A stretch of 64,000 bases of DNA from Flagellimonas sediminis. Its GTDB lineage: Bacteria > Bacteroidota > Bacteroidia > Flavobacteriales > Flavobacteriaceae. Under the pieces are notes generated by a model that saw only the letters and a program-made list of their open reading frames with translations, was not told the origin of the DNA and did not search any database. The stretch lies in the NCBI RefSeq assembly GCF_010500845.1, contig NZ_JAAAMI010000002.1, positions 248,001-312,000 on the forward strand. Direction: 5' to 3'. This document shows, one piece after another, positions 1 to 9,586 of the stretch. Position 1 is the first letter of the stretch. Every line of letters begins with the position of its first letter. A program made the position numbers and the translations under genes.

Positions 1-267
1 CCATCCCGTCCCAAGTGCAGTCAAGTCAAAGATTTGATAATCCACCAGATAATTGTCCCATATCAAGGGGAAGTAAGTGGATAGGTAAAAAAACACGGCA
101 AAAGAGGTAAGCCCCTTGAGTTTCCAATTCTTGATCTTGGGAAGTTCCCTGGCAGGAAAAAGTCCTTCCCAGATCATCAATACGCCATACATGCCCAATA
201 AAATTAGGGAGACTGGGTCTATCAACACTTCCCAAGGATTGGGTAAACTTTTTAAAATCTCTAACAT
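1..267 (-). CDS. Sterol desaturase / fatty acid hydroxylase family protein, N-terminal part
   Basis: The frame starts at an ATG at 265-267 and stays open for 89 codons to the window edge, so only the N terminus is present. A hydrophobic segment (about residues 18-36) ends in the motif WEGLFPAR, followed by a Lys-rich stretch and a second hydrophobic segment (about 54-70). This resembles the start of integral-membrane sterol desaturase/fatty acid hydroxylase proteins, which use a diiron centre held by His clusters; those clusters lie beyond the edge and cannot be checked. A complete family member lies at 25435-26391. The family call is by pattern and moderate. Confidence 0.6.
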   Translation of the reverse strand, partial: MLEILKSLPNPWEVLIDPVSLILLGMYGVLMIWEGLFPARELPKIKNWKLKGLTSFAVFFYLSTYFPLIWDNYLVDYQIFDLTALGTGW

Positions 268-313
268 ACTTTACGATTTTTTAGGTTGTTTACCCCATAG
301 GCATAAGTTTTGA

Positions 314-328
314 CCTTACAATGTAAGG
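314..328. repeat. 15-bp perfect palindrome between two minus-strand genes
   Basis: CCTTACA and TGTAAGG are separated by one A. The palindrome lies between the stop of the TolB/TPR gene and the start of the sterol desaturase gene. No T-run follows on either strand, so a terminator is unlikely; it could be an operator for the downstream desaturase gene. Function unknown. Confidence 0.4.
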
Positions 329-344
329 CAGCAGGTAAGTTTTG

Positions 345-2129
345 TTAAAATGTCCATTCGTGGGGTATTTCCGGCTTATAGCTACAACAGGTTCCTGTTT
401 TGATGGAGTTTGCGAGATGCTTGGCCAACAAAGGATGGACTTGTTCTATTTTAGTAATGGAATTCCTGATGCGCCAGGTAACTGCCGCTCGAGCTTTTTC
501 CAAAGAGGAGCCCGTTCTGCGCACTTTGTTGGACAACCCCATCACCTTACCGATATACCCCATCAATTGCTCATATTCCTCTTCCAGTCTTTCTGCTTTT
601 TCAATAAGCCCCATCTCTTCTGCATCGCTGATTTGCATTTTTAAGGATTTTATTTTGGACTTATAATCCTTCAATGCTTTTTCATCAATAAGTGCTGTAC
701 CTTCTTGTTTCACAGAACTTCCCATTAGTTGTAGGCAATGAAATTCCTCTTCGGGATGTTCCAATAATTGAGTGATATCACGTAGTCCTTTGGAATCTCT
801 GATGTTTATTGACAAACCTCCATAGCTGAGCTCCCACAGTTCGCCATGATGGACAAAACTTCCTTTTATAACTTTACTTGTTTCGGCAGGAATGATGGGA
901 GCATTTGGTTTTGAATCTTTCCCAATCATAAATTCCCAAAATGGCTCTAGATTGCTTTTATCTTTGTAGGGGTTGACTTCCTTTTGCCATGCAATTGCTT
1001 CTTGGTTTGTGGCATCTTTATTCTGCTTGATGTTTCTTCTAAATATCTTTAGATATTGTTCCCAATAACTCTTCATTTGGTCGTGACGGGAAATATGATA
1101 ATATGCAGCAGATAAAAAAGCTGTGAAATCAGTCCAAATAGAAAGATTGGAAACCTTTTCACCAACCTCGATGGCTTTTTCAAACTCACCTTTTTCAAAA
1201 TAAACCAACATGCCTGTCGGTAGATAGGCTTCGGGATTCAACGGGTTTAGGTTCCTAGCTTTATCATACAATTGTTCAGCTTCTTGTATATAACCAAGCC
1301 AAACCATACAATTGGATATCAATACAAGGTTATCGGCATCGTTCGGATTCATCTTAAGAGATTTCCGTAACAAATGCTCCGATTTATCATAATCTCCTAA
1401 ATAAAGAAAAGTACGGCCCAGTACCGCCAATGAAACATAATCGTTTTCATCCAATTCTATCGCTTTGAGTGCATAATCATGGGCTCCTTTTTGGCTCACA
1501 TCCCAACGATCCCACAATTGGCAGCTCCATTCATTGAAATACGACAAGGAGAGCCCTGTATAAGCACGGGCAAACATTGGGTCGATATTTAAAGCGGCTT
1601 TAAAATGTTCTCTTGCTTTAAGGTCACTTTCCAATGTTCCTTTCTTGACCTCGTTCATCCCTAAAAGCCAATTTTCGTAAGCGGCAAGATCCACTAATTC
1701 CTTTTTATAAGAGTAGGAGAGTAGGTCATGATCTATTTGTTGTTGCAGTACATTCACTATTTGTTGCGTAATGGTGTCCTGCATTTTCAATACGCTTTCC
1801 AGGGTTTCATCGTGGTTGCCTGCAAATACGATCTTATGGTCCCTGGTCCTGATGAGCTGCACCCCAATCCGGAAACCTTGATTAGTGGGGCGAAAGCTTC
1901 CTGTAATTATATAGTCTGCACCCAATCGCCCTATGGATTCAGCATCGGAACTGTTCGTAATATGCTGTGTGGAGTATTGGGAAATGACGGATAGCCCTAC
2001 GTACTTGGAAAAATTGACGATAAGATCCTCGGTAAACCCCTTGATGATCGGAGAGATGGACTCAGAATCCCCAATAATCTGAAAAGGTAATACCGCAATG
2101 GTAGTTTCCTTATTGCCAATTAGTTCCAC
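345..2129 (-). CDS. TolB-like / TPR repeat protein with conserved C-terminal helical domain
   Basis: 594 residues from a GTG start. Residues 8-130 look like the TolB-like domain often attached to adenylate/guanylate cyclases and winged-helix regulators (motif IAVLPF, then GADYIITG). Residues about 165-345 are TPR units (for example around 170-200, 213-260 and 275-325). Residues about 423-594 match the C-terminal module seen in cyclase and LuxR-type signalling proteins: a GELWELSYGG strand, DSKGLRDI.QLL.HP, a charged coiled coil (480-535), and the ending ARAAVTWRIRNSI...HL..SI.TG..C.Y. No cyclase catalytic or DNA-binding domain and no membrane segment is present, so it is probably a cytoplasmic adaptor or sensor. 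Partner unknown. Confidence 0.65.
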   Translation of the reverse strand: MELIGNKETTIAVLPFQIIGDSESISPIIKGFTEDLIVNFSKYVGLSVISQYSTQHITNSSDAESIGRLGADYIITGSFRPTNQGFRIGVQLIRTRDHKIVFAGNHDETLESVLKMQDTITQQIVNVLQQQIDHDLLSYSYKKELVDLAAYENWLLGMNEVKKGTLESDLKAREHFKAALNIDPMFARAYTGLSLSYFNEWSCQLWDRWDVSQKGAHDYALKAIELDENDYVSLAVLGRTFLYLGDYDKSEHLLRKSLKMNPNDADNLVLISNCMVWLGYIQEAEQLYDKARNLNPLNPEAYLPTGMLVYFEKGEFEKAIEVGEKVSNLSIWTDFTAFLSAAYYHISRHDQMKSYWEQYLKIFRRNIKQNKDATNQEAIAWQKEVNPYKDKSNLEPFWEFMIGKDSKPNAPIIPAETSKVIKGSFVHHGELWELSYGGLSINIRDSKGLRDITQLLEHPEEEFHCLQLMGSSVKQEGTALIDEKALKDYKSKIKSLKMQISDAEEMGLIEKAERLEEEYEQLMGYIGKVMGLSNKVRRTGSSLEKARAAVTWRIRNSITKIEQVHPLLAKHLANSIKTGTCCSYKPEIPHEWTF

Positions 2130-2273
2130 AACGAGATTGATTGATATCGCTAAGATACAAAAGTTAGCTTCGGATGACCATTAATCACCTGGTCTCTCTC
2201 TAAATTTATGGACTTCAAATAATTAAGGGCATAAAATTATTTATGTTGTAACCCGCTGCAGATAAGACATCTC

Positions 2274-2963
2274 TTATTTTAGCACTTCATCAATCGCTTT
2301 CAGTACCAATTTTTCCATTACGGAATAACCGGCCTTGGTCAGGTGTACTTCATCTGTAGTCAAAGCTTTGGGCAGACCGTTTCTTTTATCGGCCATGGCA
2401 GCAAAATAATCCAGATACATGACCCCTTGCTCCTTTGCCATGGTCTTCAACATACCATTCAACTTTGGAATCTTGATATTGGGCTGTAATCCGGGTCTCC
2501 AAGGATAATCATAGGCTGGCAATACGGAACAGACGATAGGATGGATGCCATTAGCTTTGGCCAGTTCTACCATTCCCAAGATATTATCCCTAATTTCTTC
2601 AAGCGTCATGGGTCCAGTATTCCCTGCAATATCATTGGTTCCGGCTAAAATCACCACCACTTTTGGTTTTAGATTGATGACGTCCTGTCTGAAACGCAGC
2701 AACATTTGAGGTGTGGTCTGTCCCCCGATACCACGATCAATAAAAGGATGGTCCTTAAAAAATTCAGGATGCGCACCGATCCATCCTTCGGTAATGGAGT
2801 TGCCCATAAAAACCACTCGGTTCTCATCTGCGGCTGGAGCAGGCAATTCGGTATTGGCTTTCTTATACTTTTCAAGGTTGGGCCAATCTTGTGCGGTACT
2901 TTTGAACGGGTTCAACAATCCTAAGAATAATGCCATGGTCCAAATGGTGGTTTGTGTTTTCAC
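2274..2963 (-). CDS. SGNH/GDSL-type esterase, secreted
   Basis: 229 residues from a GTG start, which gives a good signal peptide (residues 1-24, cleavage near STAQ). The SGNH hydrolase blocks are all present: GNSITE with nucleophile Ser56, GIGG (oxyanion Gly about 80-81), GTND (Asn110), and DEVHLTKAGY with Asp204 and His207. The family hydrolyses acyl or acetyl esters of lipids or carbohydrates; bacterial members of this size often deacetylate glycans. Exported to the periplasm or cell surface. Substrate is not predictable. It is followed downstream by the TolB/TPR gene on the same strand, 144 bases away. Confidence 0.85.
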   Translation of the reverse strand: MKTQTTIWTMALFLGLLNPFKSTAQDWPNLEKYKKANTELPAPAADENRVVFMGNSITEGWIGAHPEFFKDHPFIDRGIGGQTTPQMLLRFRQDVINLKPKVVVILAGTNDIAGNTGPMTLEEIRDNILGMVELAKANGIHPIVCSVLPAYDYPWRPGLQPNIKIPKLNGMLKTMAKEQGVMYLDYFAAMADKRNGLPKALTTDEVHLTKAGYSVMEKLVLKAIDEVLK

Positions 2964-3048
2964 AACGTTTGTTTTAGTTACTGTACGAAGTTCTAATTTA
3001 CGTAAAAAGTTTTCAGTTACTAGGCAGAATCAAGTTCAAAAACAATTT

Positions 3049-3078
3049 CAAAAAAAAAGCAGGCCAAATTAGGCCTGC
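3049..3078 (-). terminator. Intrinsic terminator of the S10 peptidase gene
   Basis: On the minus strand a perfect 7-bp stem (GCAGGCC/GGCCTGC) with a 6-base loop is followed by eight or more T residues (A-run at 3051-3058 on the plus strand). It lies 25 bases after the stop of the peptidase gene. Confidence 0.85.
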
Positions 3079-3102
3079 CCTTTTCTATAGTTTCAACTGC
3101 TC

Positions 3103-4593
3103 CTAATATTTAGCACTCTTACCGTTAGCTTGAGTCTTTAGAATGAAATTGCGGATGTCTTCATTCGCCGTTTTCAAATCTTCATGACGTAAATACATCA
3201 TGTGCCCAGAACGGTATCCCTTAAACTCGAAGCGATCTTTCATGCGTCCACTTGGATCCACTTGGGACATGGTATATTTGGCAGCAAAATAAGTACAGGC
3301 ACCATCATAATAACCAGATTGCACCAAAACGTTCAAATAAGGATTCTGCGCCATGGCTTGACGAAGGTCATCACGTACATTATCGTTGCTATCATCCCAT
3401 GGATGTACCGGGCCGAACATGTTGTATTTAATGTCGGTCTTAAAATTCAATTCTTCCTGCAAATAATAGTTAATGGCAGGGGTAAAGCTGTGCAACCAAG
3501 AAGTCAACTCGGCTGAATAGTCGGGTCTGGTACCGGTTAATGTTTTGTCAATCCCCAAATAACGGCTATCCAAACGTCCTATGGTATAACCACCTTTTTC
3601 CCTCATCAACGCTTTCCAGAAGAACTGCGTAGGCACTACCAAATTTTGGTCTATGATGTCCTGCGCATCCAACCCTGAATAATAGGCCATTTTATCAGCT
3701 ATGGCCTTACGTTCTGAATCTTGGATGAATCCACCTTTGGCAATGGCGGGCAATAACTTATTGATGGTAAAATCCTCCACTTCTGGCAAAACTTCCAAAA
3801 GATCTTGGCTTTGTAAAGCAGCAGGCAGCGCTTTATGGTGCCAAGCAGCAGCGGCAAAATAGGGGAGGTTCAAAGCACTGGAAACAGGGTCATTGTCACG
3901 GAACACCTTGTAATCGGCAGGCGATACCATAATCACACCGTTCAAGTACATCCACTGTTGGTTCTGCAACGCCAAGGAAAGTCCCATCACACGGGTACCG
4001 CCATAGCTTTCCCCAACAATGTATTTTGGAGATCTCCAACGGTTGTTCCGTGTCACAAAAGTGTTCAGCCATTCGGCCAAATATTTGGTATCCGCATTAA
4101 TCCCGAAGAATTTTTTATGATCCACTTCCTTTCCAGATTCAGGAATGGTGCGGGAGTAACCTGTATTTGCGGGGTTTACATATACAATATCGGTCACATC
4201 CAAAACCGAATAGGGGTTTTCTTTTACTCCATACGGCTGAACGGGATAGCCTTCATCATCAATTTTAAGCACACGAGGACCAGTATAGGCCAAGTGCATC
4301 CAAACGGAACCGGAACCGGGTCCACCATTAAAAGAAATTAATAAAGGACGGGATGCCCGGTCCTTTACATCATTTCTAGTGTAGTACGTGTAATGAAGGG
4401 AAGCAATGGGTTTTCCAAGTTCGTCCCAAACAGGCTGGGTACCGGTTACGGCAGTGTAATCCATACGAGTGCCATTGATGGTCACAGAATGTTGGGTAGT
4501 TACCGTCGTATCAATCGGCAATTTTCTTTCTTGGGCAAATGTCAAGGTAATGGCAGAGCATAACGCTATGCTAAAAAGGTAAAGAGATTTCAT
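3103..4593 (-). CDS. S10 family serine carboxypeptidase-like protein
   Basis: 496 residues with an N-terminal signal peptide (1-20, ends TFAQ). Motifs of family S10 (alpha/beta hydrolase fold): FNGGPGSGS at 88-96 (oxyanion region), GESYGGTR with nucleophile Ser196, a candidate Asp430 in SGYYDGACTY and His464 in SGHMMY. Family members remove C-terminal residues from peptides; this one would act in the periplasm or outside the cell. It is monocistronic, with its own terminator downstream, and is divergent from the oxidoreductase gene at 4726. Confidence 0.88.
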   Translation of the reverse strand: MKSLYLFSIALCSAITLTFAQERKLPIDTTVTTQHSVTINGTRMDYTAVTGTQPVWDELGKPIASLHYTYYTRNDVKDRASRPLLISFNGGPGSGSVWMHLAYTGPRVLKIDDEGYPVQPYGVKENPYSVLDVTDIVYVNPANTGYSRTIPESGKEVDHKKFFGINADTKYLAEWLNTFVTRNNRWRSPKYIVGESYGGTRVMGLSLALQNQQWMYLNGVIMVSPADYKVFRDNDPVSSALNLPYFAAAAWHHKALPAALQSQDLLEVLPEVEDFTINKLLPAIAKGGFIQDSERKAIADKMAYYSGLDAQDIIDQNLVVPTQFFWKALMREKGGYTIGRLDSRYLGIDKTLTGTRPDYSAELTSWLHSFTPAINYYLQEELNFKTDIKYNMFGPVHPWDDSNDNVRDDLRQAMAQNPYLNVLVQSGYYDGACTYFAAKYTMSQVDPSGRMKDRFEFKGYRSGHMMYLRHEDLKTANEDIRNFILKTQANGKSAKY

Positions 4594-4725
4594 ATTATTT
4601 GGTTGAATTAGTCTAGTGACTAAATGTAAGGATTTTACAACTTTTGAATCTGTTAAAGTAATTGTAAAAACATAAAGTTATAAAGGTTCAAGCATTATGC
4701 GTATTTTTAGTACAGCACACTAAAC

Positions 4726-5877
4726 ATGACATCGATGAAAAGTTTGACCCGACGGGATTTCAATGGCTTAATGATCAAGGGAGCTGGAAGCGCTGCCCTA
4801 ATGTCCGTAACCTCTATAGCCTGTGCCATGGGGGCCGATCAGGATAAAAAGAAGTTGGGCGTTGCCTTGGTCGGTTTGGGGAGTTACAGTACCTACCAAC
4901 TTGCTCCTGCCCTTCAGGATACTCAATATTGTTATTTGGCTGGGATTGTAACAGGTACCCCTGACAAAGAAAGAATCTGGGCCGACAAATATGGGATTCC
5001 TAAAGCGAATATCTACAACTATCAGAATTTTGATGATATCGCCAAGAACGACGCCATCGATGTGGTATATGTGGTACTGCCCAATAGTATGCATGCCGAA
5101 TTTTGTATCCGAGCTGCCAAAGCAGGCAAACATGTGATTTGTGAAAAACCCATGGCCGTTAGTGTGGAAGAGTGTGATGCCATCATCAATGCCTGTAAAG
5201 CTGCTGGGGTAAAATTGGGAATGGGGTATCGACTACATTCTGAACCCTACACCCAACAAGTAAAACGATTTGTAAAGGAGAAAACCTTTGGCGACATCAA
5301 ATTTGTGTCGGCCGAAGCTGCTTATAGGTCCACAGGGAATCCCGATCAATGGCGATTGAACCGGAAGCTTTCAGGCGGCGGAGCTCTTATGAATATGGGC
5401 GTTTATGCCGTGCAGAGTACTATTTATGGAACAGGGGAGAACCCCATTTCGGTTTCTGCACAAGAATTCAGCACCCGACCAGAATATTTTAAGGATACGG
5501 ACGAGACCGTCTTAGCCCAATTCGAATTTCCAAGTGGGGCAGTGGCCAATATCTCCACTTCGCACAATTTCAACGCAAACAGTATGTATGTTTCAGGCAC
5601 CAATGGGTGGTTCCAGTTGCAACCGGCCAACAATTATGGCCCGTTGAGTGGAAAAACATCCAATGGGGATATTCTTGAATTTCCGCACGAAAGTCAACAA
5701 AAATTACAAATGGACGATTTTGCCAAGCACGTACTCTTAGGGGAACCAAACAAGGCTCCGGGAGAAATGGGCAAGCGCGATATGATGATTGTAGAGGCCA
5801 TTTATGAATCCATCGCCAAAGGAGGGCAAAAAATCAGTTTGAATTTTGCCCCCGGATTTGGTTTTGGTGGTGATTGA
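4726..5877 (+). CDS. Gfo/Idh/MocA family oxidoreductase with Tat signal
   Basis: 383 residues. The N terminus has a twin-arginine motif (Arg9-Arg10, RRDF) and a hydrophobic stretch ending near ACAMG, so the folded, cofactor-loaded enzyme is probably exported. The Rossmann motif GLGSYS begins near residue 50, and CEKPMA at 139-144 carries the family EKP lysine (Lys141). GGGALMNMGVY is the usual C-domain motif. These proteins oxidise or reduce sugar-type substrates with NAD(P); the closest described type is glucose-fructose oxidoreductase, but the substrate cannot be read from sequence. A second ATG at 4735 is a possible alternative start. Confidence 0.85.
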   Translation: MTSMKSLTRRDFNGLMIKGAGSAALMSVTSIACAMGADQDKKKLGVALVGLGSYSTYQLAPALQDTQYCYLAGIVTGTPDKERIWADKYGIPKANIYNYQNFDDIAKNDAIDVVYVVLPNSMHAEFCIRAAKAGKHVICEKPMAVSVEECDAIINACKAAGVKLGMGYRLHSEPYTQQVKRFVKEKTFGDIKFVSAEAAYRSTGNPDQWRLNRKLSGGGALMNMGVYAVQSTIYGTGENPISVSAQEFSTRPEYFKDTDETVLAQFEFPSGAVANISTSHNFNANSMYVSGTNGWFQLQPANNYGPLSGKTSNGDILEFPHESQQKLQMDDFAKHVLLGEPNKAPGEMGKRDMMIVEAIYESIAKGGQKISLNFAPGFGFGGD

Positions 5878-5885
5878 AACTCTGA

Positions 5886-6380
5886 TTAAGAGAACGATTT
5901 CAACATATTTGCCAAATAAGTCAATGTTGCGGTGAATCCTTCCTTGAAGCCCATTTCAATCATCTGTTCCATTCGGGTGAGGGATTCATTGTGAATGGAA
6001 ATACTGACTTTGGTGACCCCGTTTTCTTCACTGAAACTCAAATCCCAGTTGGAACCTGGTAATTGAGGGTTTTCATCCGCATCAGCAAACGCATTGAACA
6101 TTTTAAAATTGGTTTTCGGGCTGATGGAAGTGTATTTTTGTAGCGACCAATGTTCTTGGCCCTCCGGGCTTACCATAGCATAGAATCGCCTTCCGCCCAC
6201 CTTGAAATCCATATGTTTGGTTACCGACTTCCATGGTTGGGGTGCCCACCATTGATCCAGAATTTCTGGCTTGGTAAAGGCATCCCAAACCAAGGGGAGT
6301 TCCGCTTCAAATTCCTTGTCAATAAATACCGTTTGAATTGATTTGTCTACAGTAAAGTTGAATAACAGGTGGTCTTTCAT
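5886..6380 (-). CDS. SRPBCC/AHSA1 domain protein
   Basis: 164 residues forming one START-like (SRPBCC) domain: an F-x-A-x-x-x-V-W-x-A pattern around residues 21-33, [17 protein letters not shown], a central strand and a C-terminal helix ([14 protein letters not shown]). Such proteins bind hydrophobic ligands in a helix-grip pocket; ligand unknown. Its ATG overlaps the stop of the ArsR gene by four bases (ATGA), so the two are co-transcribed and translationally coupled. ArsR-AHSA1 pairs are a common arrangement in many bacteria. Confidence 0.85.
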   Translation of the reverse strand: MKDHLLFNFTVDKSIQTVFIDKEFEAELPLVWDAFTKPEILDQWWAPQPWKSVTKHMDFKVGGRRFYAMVSPEGQEHWSLQKYTSISPKTNFKMFNAFADADENPQLPGSNWDLSFSEENGVTKVSISIHNESLTRMEQMIEMGFKEGFTATLTYLANMLKSFS

Positions 6381-6697
6381 TTTGTTTGTTTTTTAATGGT
6401 GGATAATACGTTTTCGAGTTGGTCAAATCGTGTCTCCCAAATTTTCCGGTATTGCTCAAGCCACGCATCAATCTCTTTCATCTTTTCGATCTTAAGGGAA
6501 TAGAAAATTTCACGGCCTTGTTGTTCTTGGCCTACCAATTCACATTCGGTGAGAATGCGCAGGTGTTTTGAAATGGATTGACGGGAAGCATCGAAGTTTT
6601 CCGCAATGGCATTGGGCGTCATGGATTGCAAGGCAATTAGCGCAATGATGGCCCTTCTTGTGGGATCGGCAATGGCTTGAAAAACATCTCTTCTCAT
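6377..6697 (-). CDS. ArsR family winged-helix repressor
   Basis: 106 residues from the ATG at 6695-6697 (start [15 protein letters not shown]). A longer reading upstream is rejected because it would overlap the neighbouring gene at 6804 and run through the promoter. The winged helix covers about residues 4-80, with DPTRRAII in helix 1 and [12 protein letters not shown] as the recognition helix. No Cys pair of the metal-sensing ArsR members is seen, so the inducer is not a typical thiol-bound metal. It leads the two-gene unit with the SRPBCC protein and probably represses its own promoter. Confidence 0.88.
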   Translation of the reverse strand: MRRDVFQAIADPTRRAIIALIALQSMTPNAIAENFDASRQSISKHLRILTECELVGQEQQGREIFYSLKIEKMKEIDAWLEQYRKIWETRFDQLENVLSTIKKQTK

Positions 6698-6726
6698 CTT
6701 TTCAATATGATTTATGAAACTGTTTG

Positions 6727-6761
6727 GTTGCAAATATATATGCAACTTTTTGGTTGCGCAA
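6727..6761 (-). promoter_or_regulatory. Promoter with overlapping palindromic operator for the arsR-SRPBCC unit
   Basis: On the minus strand a TTG (-33, plus-strand 6759-6761) is followed after 20 bases by TATATTTG (-7, 6731-6738), 33 bases before the arsR ATG. The -7 box lies inside an inverted repeat, GTTGCA-N8-TGCAAC at 6727-6746, and a further GGTTGC half-site lies at 6752-6757. An ArsR dimer bound here would block the polymerase. The assignment to this ArsR is by position. Confidence 0.7.
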
Positions 6762-6803
6762 AAAACATCAATAATATTTACTTGAAGAACTTTAAGAAAT
6801 TGA

Positions 6804-7568
6804 TTAGAATTTTTCAAACACGCCCAATCCAAAAAGGGCAAAGTCGTATTTTACCGGGTCAGAGGGGGCCAGTTTTCGTAGATTTATATCTAACTCGGCC
6901 AAGGCCTTGGCATCGTTTTGTTTTCGTTTCAACAGTTTCAATTTCCGTCCTACATTGCCCGTGTGCACATCCAAGGGGCAAGAAAGTTTACTGGGAGAAA
7001 TGTCTTTCCAAAGACCAAAATCCACTCCAGTGGAATTGTCACGTACCATCCACCGCAAAAACATATTGATGCGCTTGGCCGCTGAACCTTTTAACGGATC
7101 GGAGACATGCTTGGTAGTACGGGTCTCATGGGGCAGTTCAAAGAAAACTTCCTTGAATCGGGAAATGGCAGGTTGCATGGAATCTCGGGTCTGATAAGTA
7201 GTAAAAATGCCTTCCAGACCACCATGATTGGTATACACATTTTTCAGGCTGGTTACAAAGTAACCCAAGTCGATACCATTGAAAGTACGGTGTACAAAGA
7301 GTGACAATTTTTCAAGATCTTCAGTTTGGTGGCCGATGACAAAATCATGGGGAGCATGGTCCATGAGGTCCATCAATTTAGAGGCGTTGTTGATGATGCT
7401 TTTTCGGTTGCCCCATGCAATGGTAGAAGCCAAAAAGGCACTTATTTCGATATCCTCTTTTTTGGTAAAGCGATGGGGAATCTGCAAGGGGTCATCCTCT
7501 AAAAAACGGGGGTGGTTGTATTCCTCCACCTTGGCATCCAAAAAATCCTTTAACTCCGCTTTGGTCAT
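6804..7568 (-). CDS. TIGR02757/DUF2400 family protein
   Basis: 254 residues matching the conserved Bacteroidota/Proteobacteria family TIGR02757. Typical features are the start region [15 protein letters not shown], the stretch [48 protein letters not shown] and [13 protein letters not shown]. The helical pattern and the HTGNVGRKL segment recall DNA-glycosylase-like folds, but no biochemical role is established that I know of. One base separates it from the upstream LolD-like gene, so both lie in one operon. Confidence 0.8.
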   Translation of the reverse strand: MTKAELKDFLDAKVEEYNHPRFLEDDPLQIPHRFTKKEDIEISAFLASTIAWGNRKSIINNASKLMDLMDHAPHDFVIGHQTEDLEKLSLFVHRTFNGIDLGYFVTSLKNVYTNHGGLEGIFTTYQTRDSMQPAISRFKEVFFELPHETRTTKHVSDPLKGSAAKRINMFLRWMVRDNSTGVDFGLWKDISPSKLSCPLDVHTGNVGRKLKLLKRKQNDAKALAELDINLRKLAPSDPVKYDFALFGLGVFEKF

Positions 7569-7569
7569 G

Positions 7570-8238
7570 CTAGTTCTTGGCTACGATCAAACCATCTACC
7601 ATGGTCAATTTACGGTCCGCCATATTGGCCAGTTCCAGGTTGTGGGTCACCAATACAAAGGTCTGGCCGAATTCATCCCGAAGCTTGAAAAATAGTTTGT
7701 GTAGGTTATCCGCACTTTCGGAATCGAGGTTGCCACTGGGTTCGTCCGCAAAAACAACGGACGGACTGTTCATGAGGGATCGTGCCACGGCCACCCGTTG
7801 CTGTTCCCCACCGGAAAGCGCATTGGGCTTATGGTCATACCTATCGGCAAGTCCCAAAAAATCCAAGAGTTCCTTCGCCCTTTTTTCGGCCTCGGATTTG
7901 CCCGTTCCCTTGATGAATGCAGGGATACAGACATTTTCCAGCGCCGTAAACTCAGGCAGCAATTGATGGAATTGGAAGATGAAGCCGATATGTTCATTTC
8001 GGAATCGGGCCAAGCTTTTATCATTCAATTGGTTAATATCCGTATCATTGATGAACAAAGTACTTTCGCCTTTATTGGATGGAGTATCCAGGGTCCCTAA
8101 AATCTGTAACAAAGTGGTTTTTCCCGCACCGGAAGCACCAACAATGGAAACAACCTCCCCTTTTTGTATTTCGAGATCGACCCCTTTCAAGACCTTAAGG
8201 TCTCCGTAACTTTTTTGAATGTTCGTGGCCTTTATCAT
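7570..8238 (-). CDS. lolD: ABC transporter ATP-binding protein, LolD-like
   Basis: 222 residues, a single nucleotide-binding domain: Walker A GASGAGKT at 34-41, Q-loop Gln89, signature LSGGEQQR at 141-148, Walker B VVFADEP near 161-167 and H-loop THN near 198. Length, the N-terminal [13 protein letters not shown] and the ENV..P motif fit the MacB/LolD group. LolD with LolC/E frees lipoproteins from the inner membrane; the permease partner is not in this window. The gene symbol is inferred from family similarity. Confidence 0.8.
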   Translation of the reverse strand: MIKATNIQKSYGDLKVLKGVDLEIQKGEVVSIVGASGAGKTTLLQILGTLDTPSNKGESTLFINDTDINQLNDKSLARFRNEHIGFIFQFHQLLPEFTALENVCIPAFIKGTGKSEAEKRAKELLDFLGLADRYDHKPNALSGGEQQRVAVARSLMNSPSVVFADEPSGNLDSESADNLHKLFFKLRDEFGQTFVLVTHNLELANMADRKLTMVDGLIVAKN

Positions 8239-8355
8239 AAAAATGGCTTCGTGGAATGAAAGTAATGATTACTGTCGAAGGCACAAAGATGCAGGTTTTT
8301 AATTAAAGTTTTGATCATTTGTACGACTAATGAGGAATGGAATTAGTTTGGGATA

Positions 8356-8389
8356 TTGTATATGAAATCCGAAACTTTGTTTAACTTTG
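8356..8389 (+). promoter_or_regulatory. Promoter of msrA-folE
   Basis: TTG at 8356-8358, 23 bases, then TAACTTTG (exact TAnnTTTG) at 8382-8389. Only 7 bases separate the -7 box from the msrA ATG, so the mRNA should have almost no 5' leader. Confidence 0.65.
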
Positions 8390-8396
8390 AACAATA

Positions 8397-8960
8397 ATGG
8401 ATAAACAAAATAATACTACAAAAGAGACCGCCATCTTTGCTGGCGGTTGTTTTTGGTGTACCGAAGCGGTTTTTCAACGTTTGAAAGGGGTAGAGTCCGT
8501 GGTACCTGGGTATACGGGCGGTACCATTAAAAATCCAGCCTATCGTGAAATCTGTACCGGCAGGACCGGGCATGCGGAAGCCATCAAGATTACGTTTGAT
8601 CCTTCCCAAGTATCGTATACCGAATTGCTGGAAGTATTTTTTGCCACGCATGACCCCACAACCCTTAACCGACAGGGGAACGATGTAGGCACCCAATACC
8701 GCAGCGAGATTTTCTACACCAATCCTGAGCAAAAGGAATTAGCGCAGCAATTCATTGCCCTGTTGGAAAAAGAAGGCATCTTTGTATCTCCCATTGTTAC
8801 GGCTATTTCCGGAGAAAAACCTTTTTATTTGGCGGAGGAGGAGCACCACAATTATTACAACGACCATCAACAACAACCCTATTGCCAGGTCATCATAGAC
8901 CCAAAAATCAAAAAACTGAACACCTATTTTTCAAAAAAACTACAGCATGGCACCTTATAG
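8397..8960 (+). CDS. msrA: Peptide-methionine (S)-S-oxide reductase
   Basis: 187 residues of the MsrA family, which reduces methionine-S-sulfoxide in proteins and free form using thioredoxin. The active-site motif GGCFWC places the catalytic Cys at 18 and a second Cys at 21. GRTGHAEA, the H-D-P-T-T segment, [10 protein letters not shown] and YYNDH near the C terminus are all characteristic. No signal peptide, so cytoplasmic. It overlaps folE by 14 bases, indicating co-transcription. Confidence 0.95.
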   Translation: MDKQNNTTKETAIFAGGCFWCTEAVFQRLKGVESVVPGYTGGTIKNPAYREICTGRTGHAEAIKITFDPSQVSYTELLEVFFATHDPTTLNRQGNDVGTQYRSEIFYTNPEQKELAQQFIALLEKEGIFVSPIVTAISGEKPFYLAEEEHHNYYNDHQQQPYCQVIIDPKIKKLNTYFSKKLQHGTL

Positions 8961-9546
8961 AAACCTGGAGGAATACAACATAGAAATCACCAATGAGGTC
9001 AAGGACCATTTTGCCAAGATCGTGGGTGATATTGGGGAAGATATAACCCGTGAAGGATTGGTTAAGACGCCAGAGCGTGCCGCCAAAGCCATGTTGTTCC
9101 TTACCCAAGGCTATCAACAGGATGCCGAGGAAATTCTGAGAAGCGCCATGTTTGCCGAAAGTTATGACGATATGGTCATCATCAAGGACATTGAAATGTA
9201 TTCGCTTTGCGAACACCACATGCTTCCTTTTTTTGGCAAGGCGCACATCGCTTACATTCCCAACGGACATATTGTGGGATTGAGCAAGATTCCACGTGTG
9301 GTGGATGTTTTTGCCCGCAGGTTACAGGTACAGGAACGGTTGACGCACGATATCTTGGAATGCATCAACAACACTTTAAAACCGAAAGGAGTTGCCGTGG
9401 TCATCGAAGCGTCCCATATGTGCATGATGATGCGTGGGGTGCAGAAACAGAATTCCGTGACCACCACATCTGGTTTTAGGGGGCAATTTGAAAAAATAGA
9501 GACCCGTAACGAGTTCCTTAAACTTATCAGTACAGATTTGTCCTGA
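8947..9546 (+). CDS. folE: GTP cyclohydrolase I
   Basis: 199 residues. It converts GTP to 7,8-dihydroneopterin triphosphate, the first step to tetrahydrofolate and related pterins. Zinc ligands are visible as Cys88 and His91 (SLCEHH) and Cys159 (SHMCM). [20 protein letters not shown] and the C-terminal TTSGFRGQF are family signatures. Its start lies inside the end of msrA. The length is slightly below the E. coli enzyme and typical for the homodecameric type IA form. Confidence 0.95.
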   Translation: MAPYRNLEEYNIEITNEVKDHFAKIVGDIGEDITREGLVKTPERAAKAMLFLTQGYQQDAEEILRSAMFAESYDDMVIIKDIEMYSLCEHHMLPFFGKAHIAYIPNGHIVGLSKIPRVVDVFARRLQVQERLTHDILECINNTLKPKGVAVVIEASHMCMMMRGVQKQNSVTTTSGFRGQFEKIETRNEFLKLISTDLS

Positions 9547-9586
9547 CCGATTTCCACAATTCGGTGGGAATTCCTATTTTTCCTTT

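Noticed and set aside
6698..6841. N-terminal extension of the ArsR protein
   Set aside because: It would include the operator/promoter and overlap the neighbouring gene end; the family start is [15 protein letters not shown].
7577..7966. Long plus-strand open frame of 129 codons opposite the LolD-like gene
   Set aside because: It is a shadow of a clear ABC ATPase in the opposite strand, with no recognisable motif or promoter of its own.
8262..8310. 16-codon frame upstream of msrA as a leader peptide
   Set aside because: No repeated regulatory codon, no hairpin, and it lies upstream of the msrA promoter.
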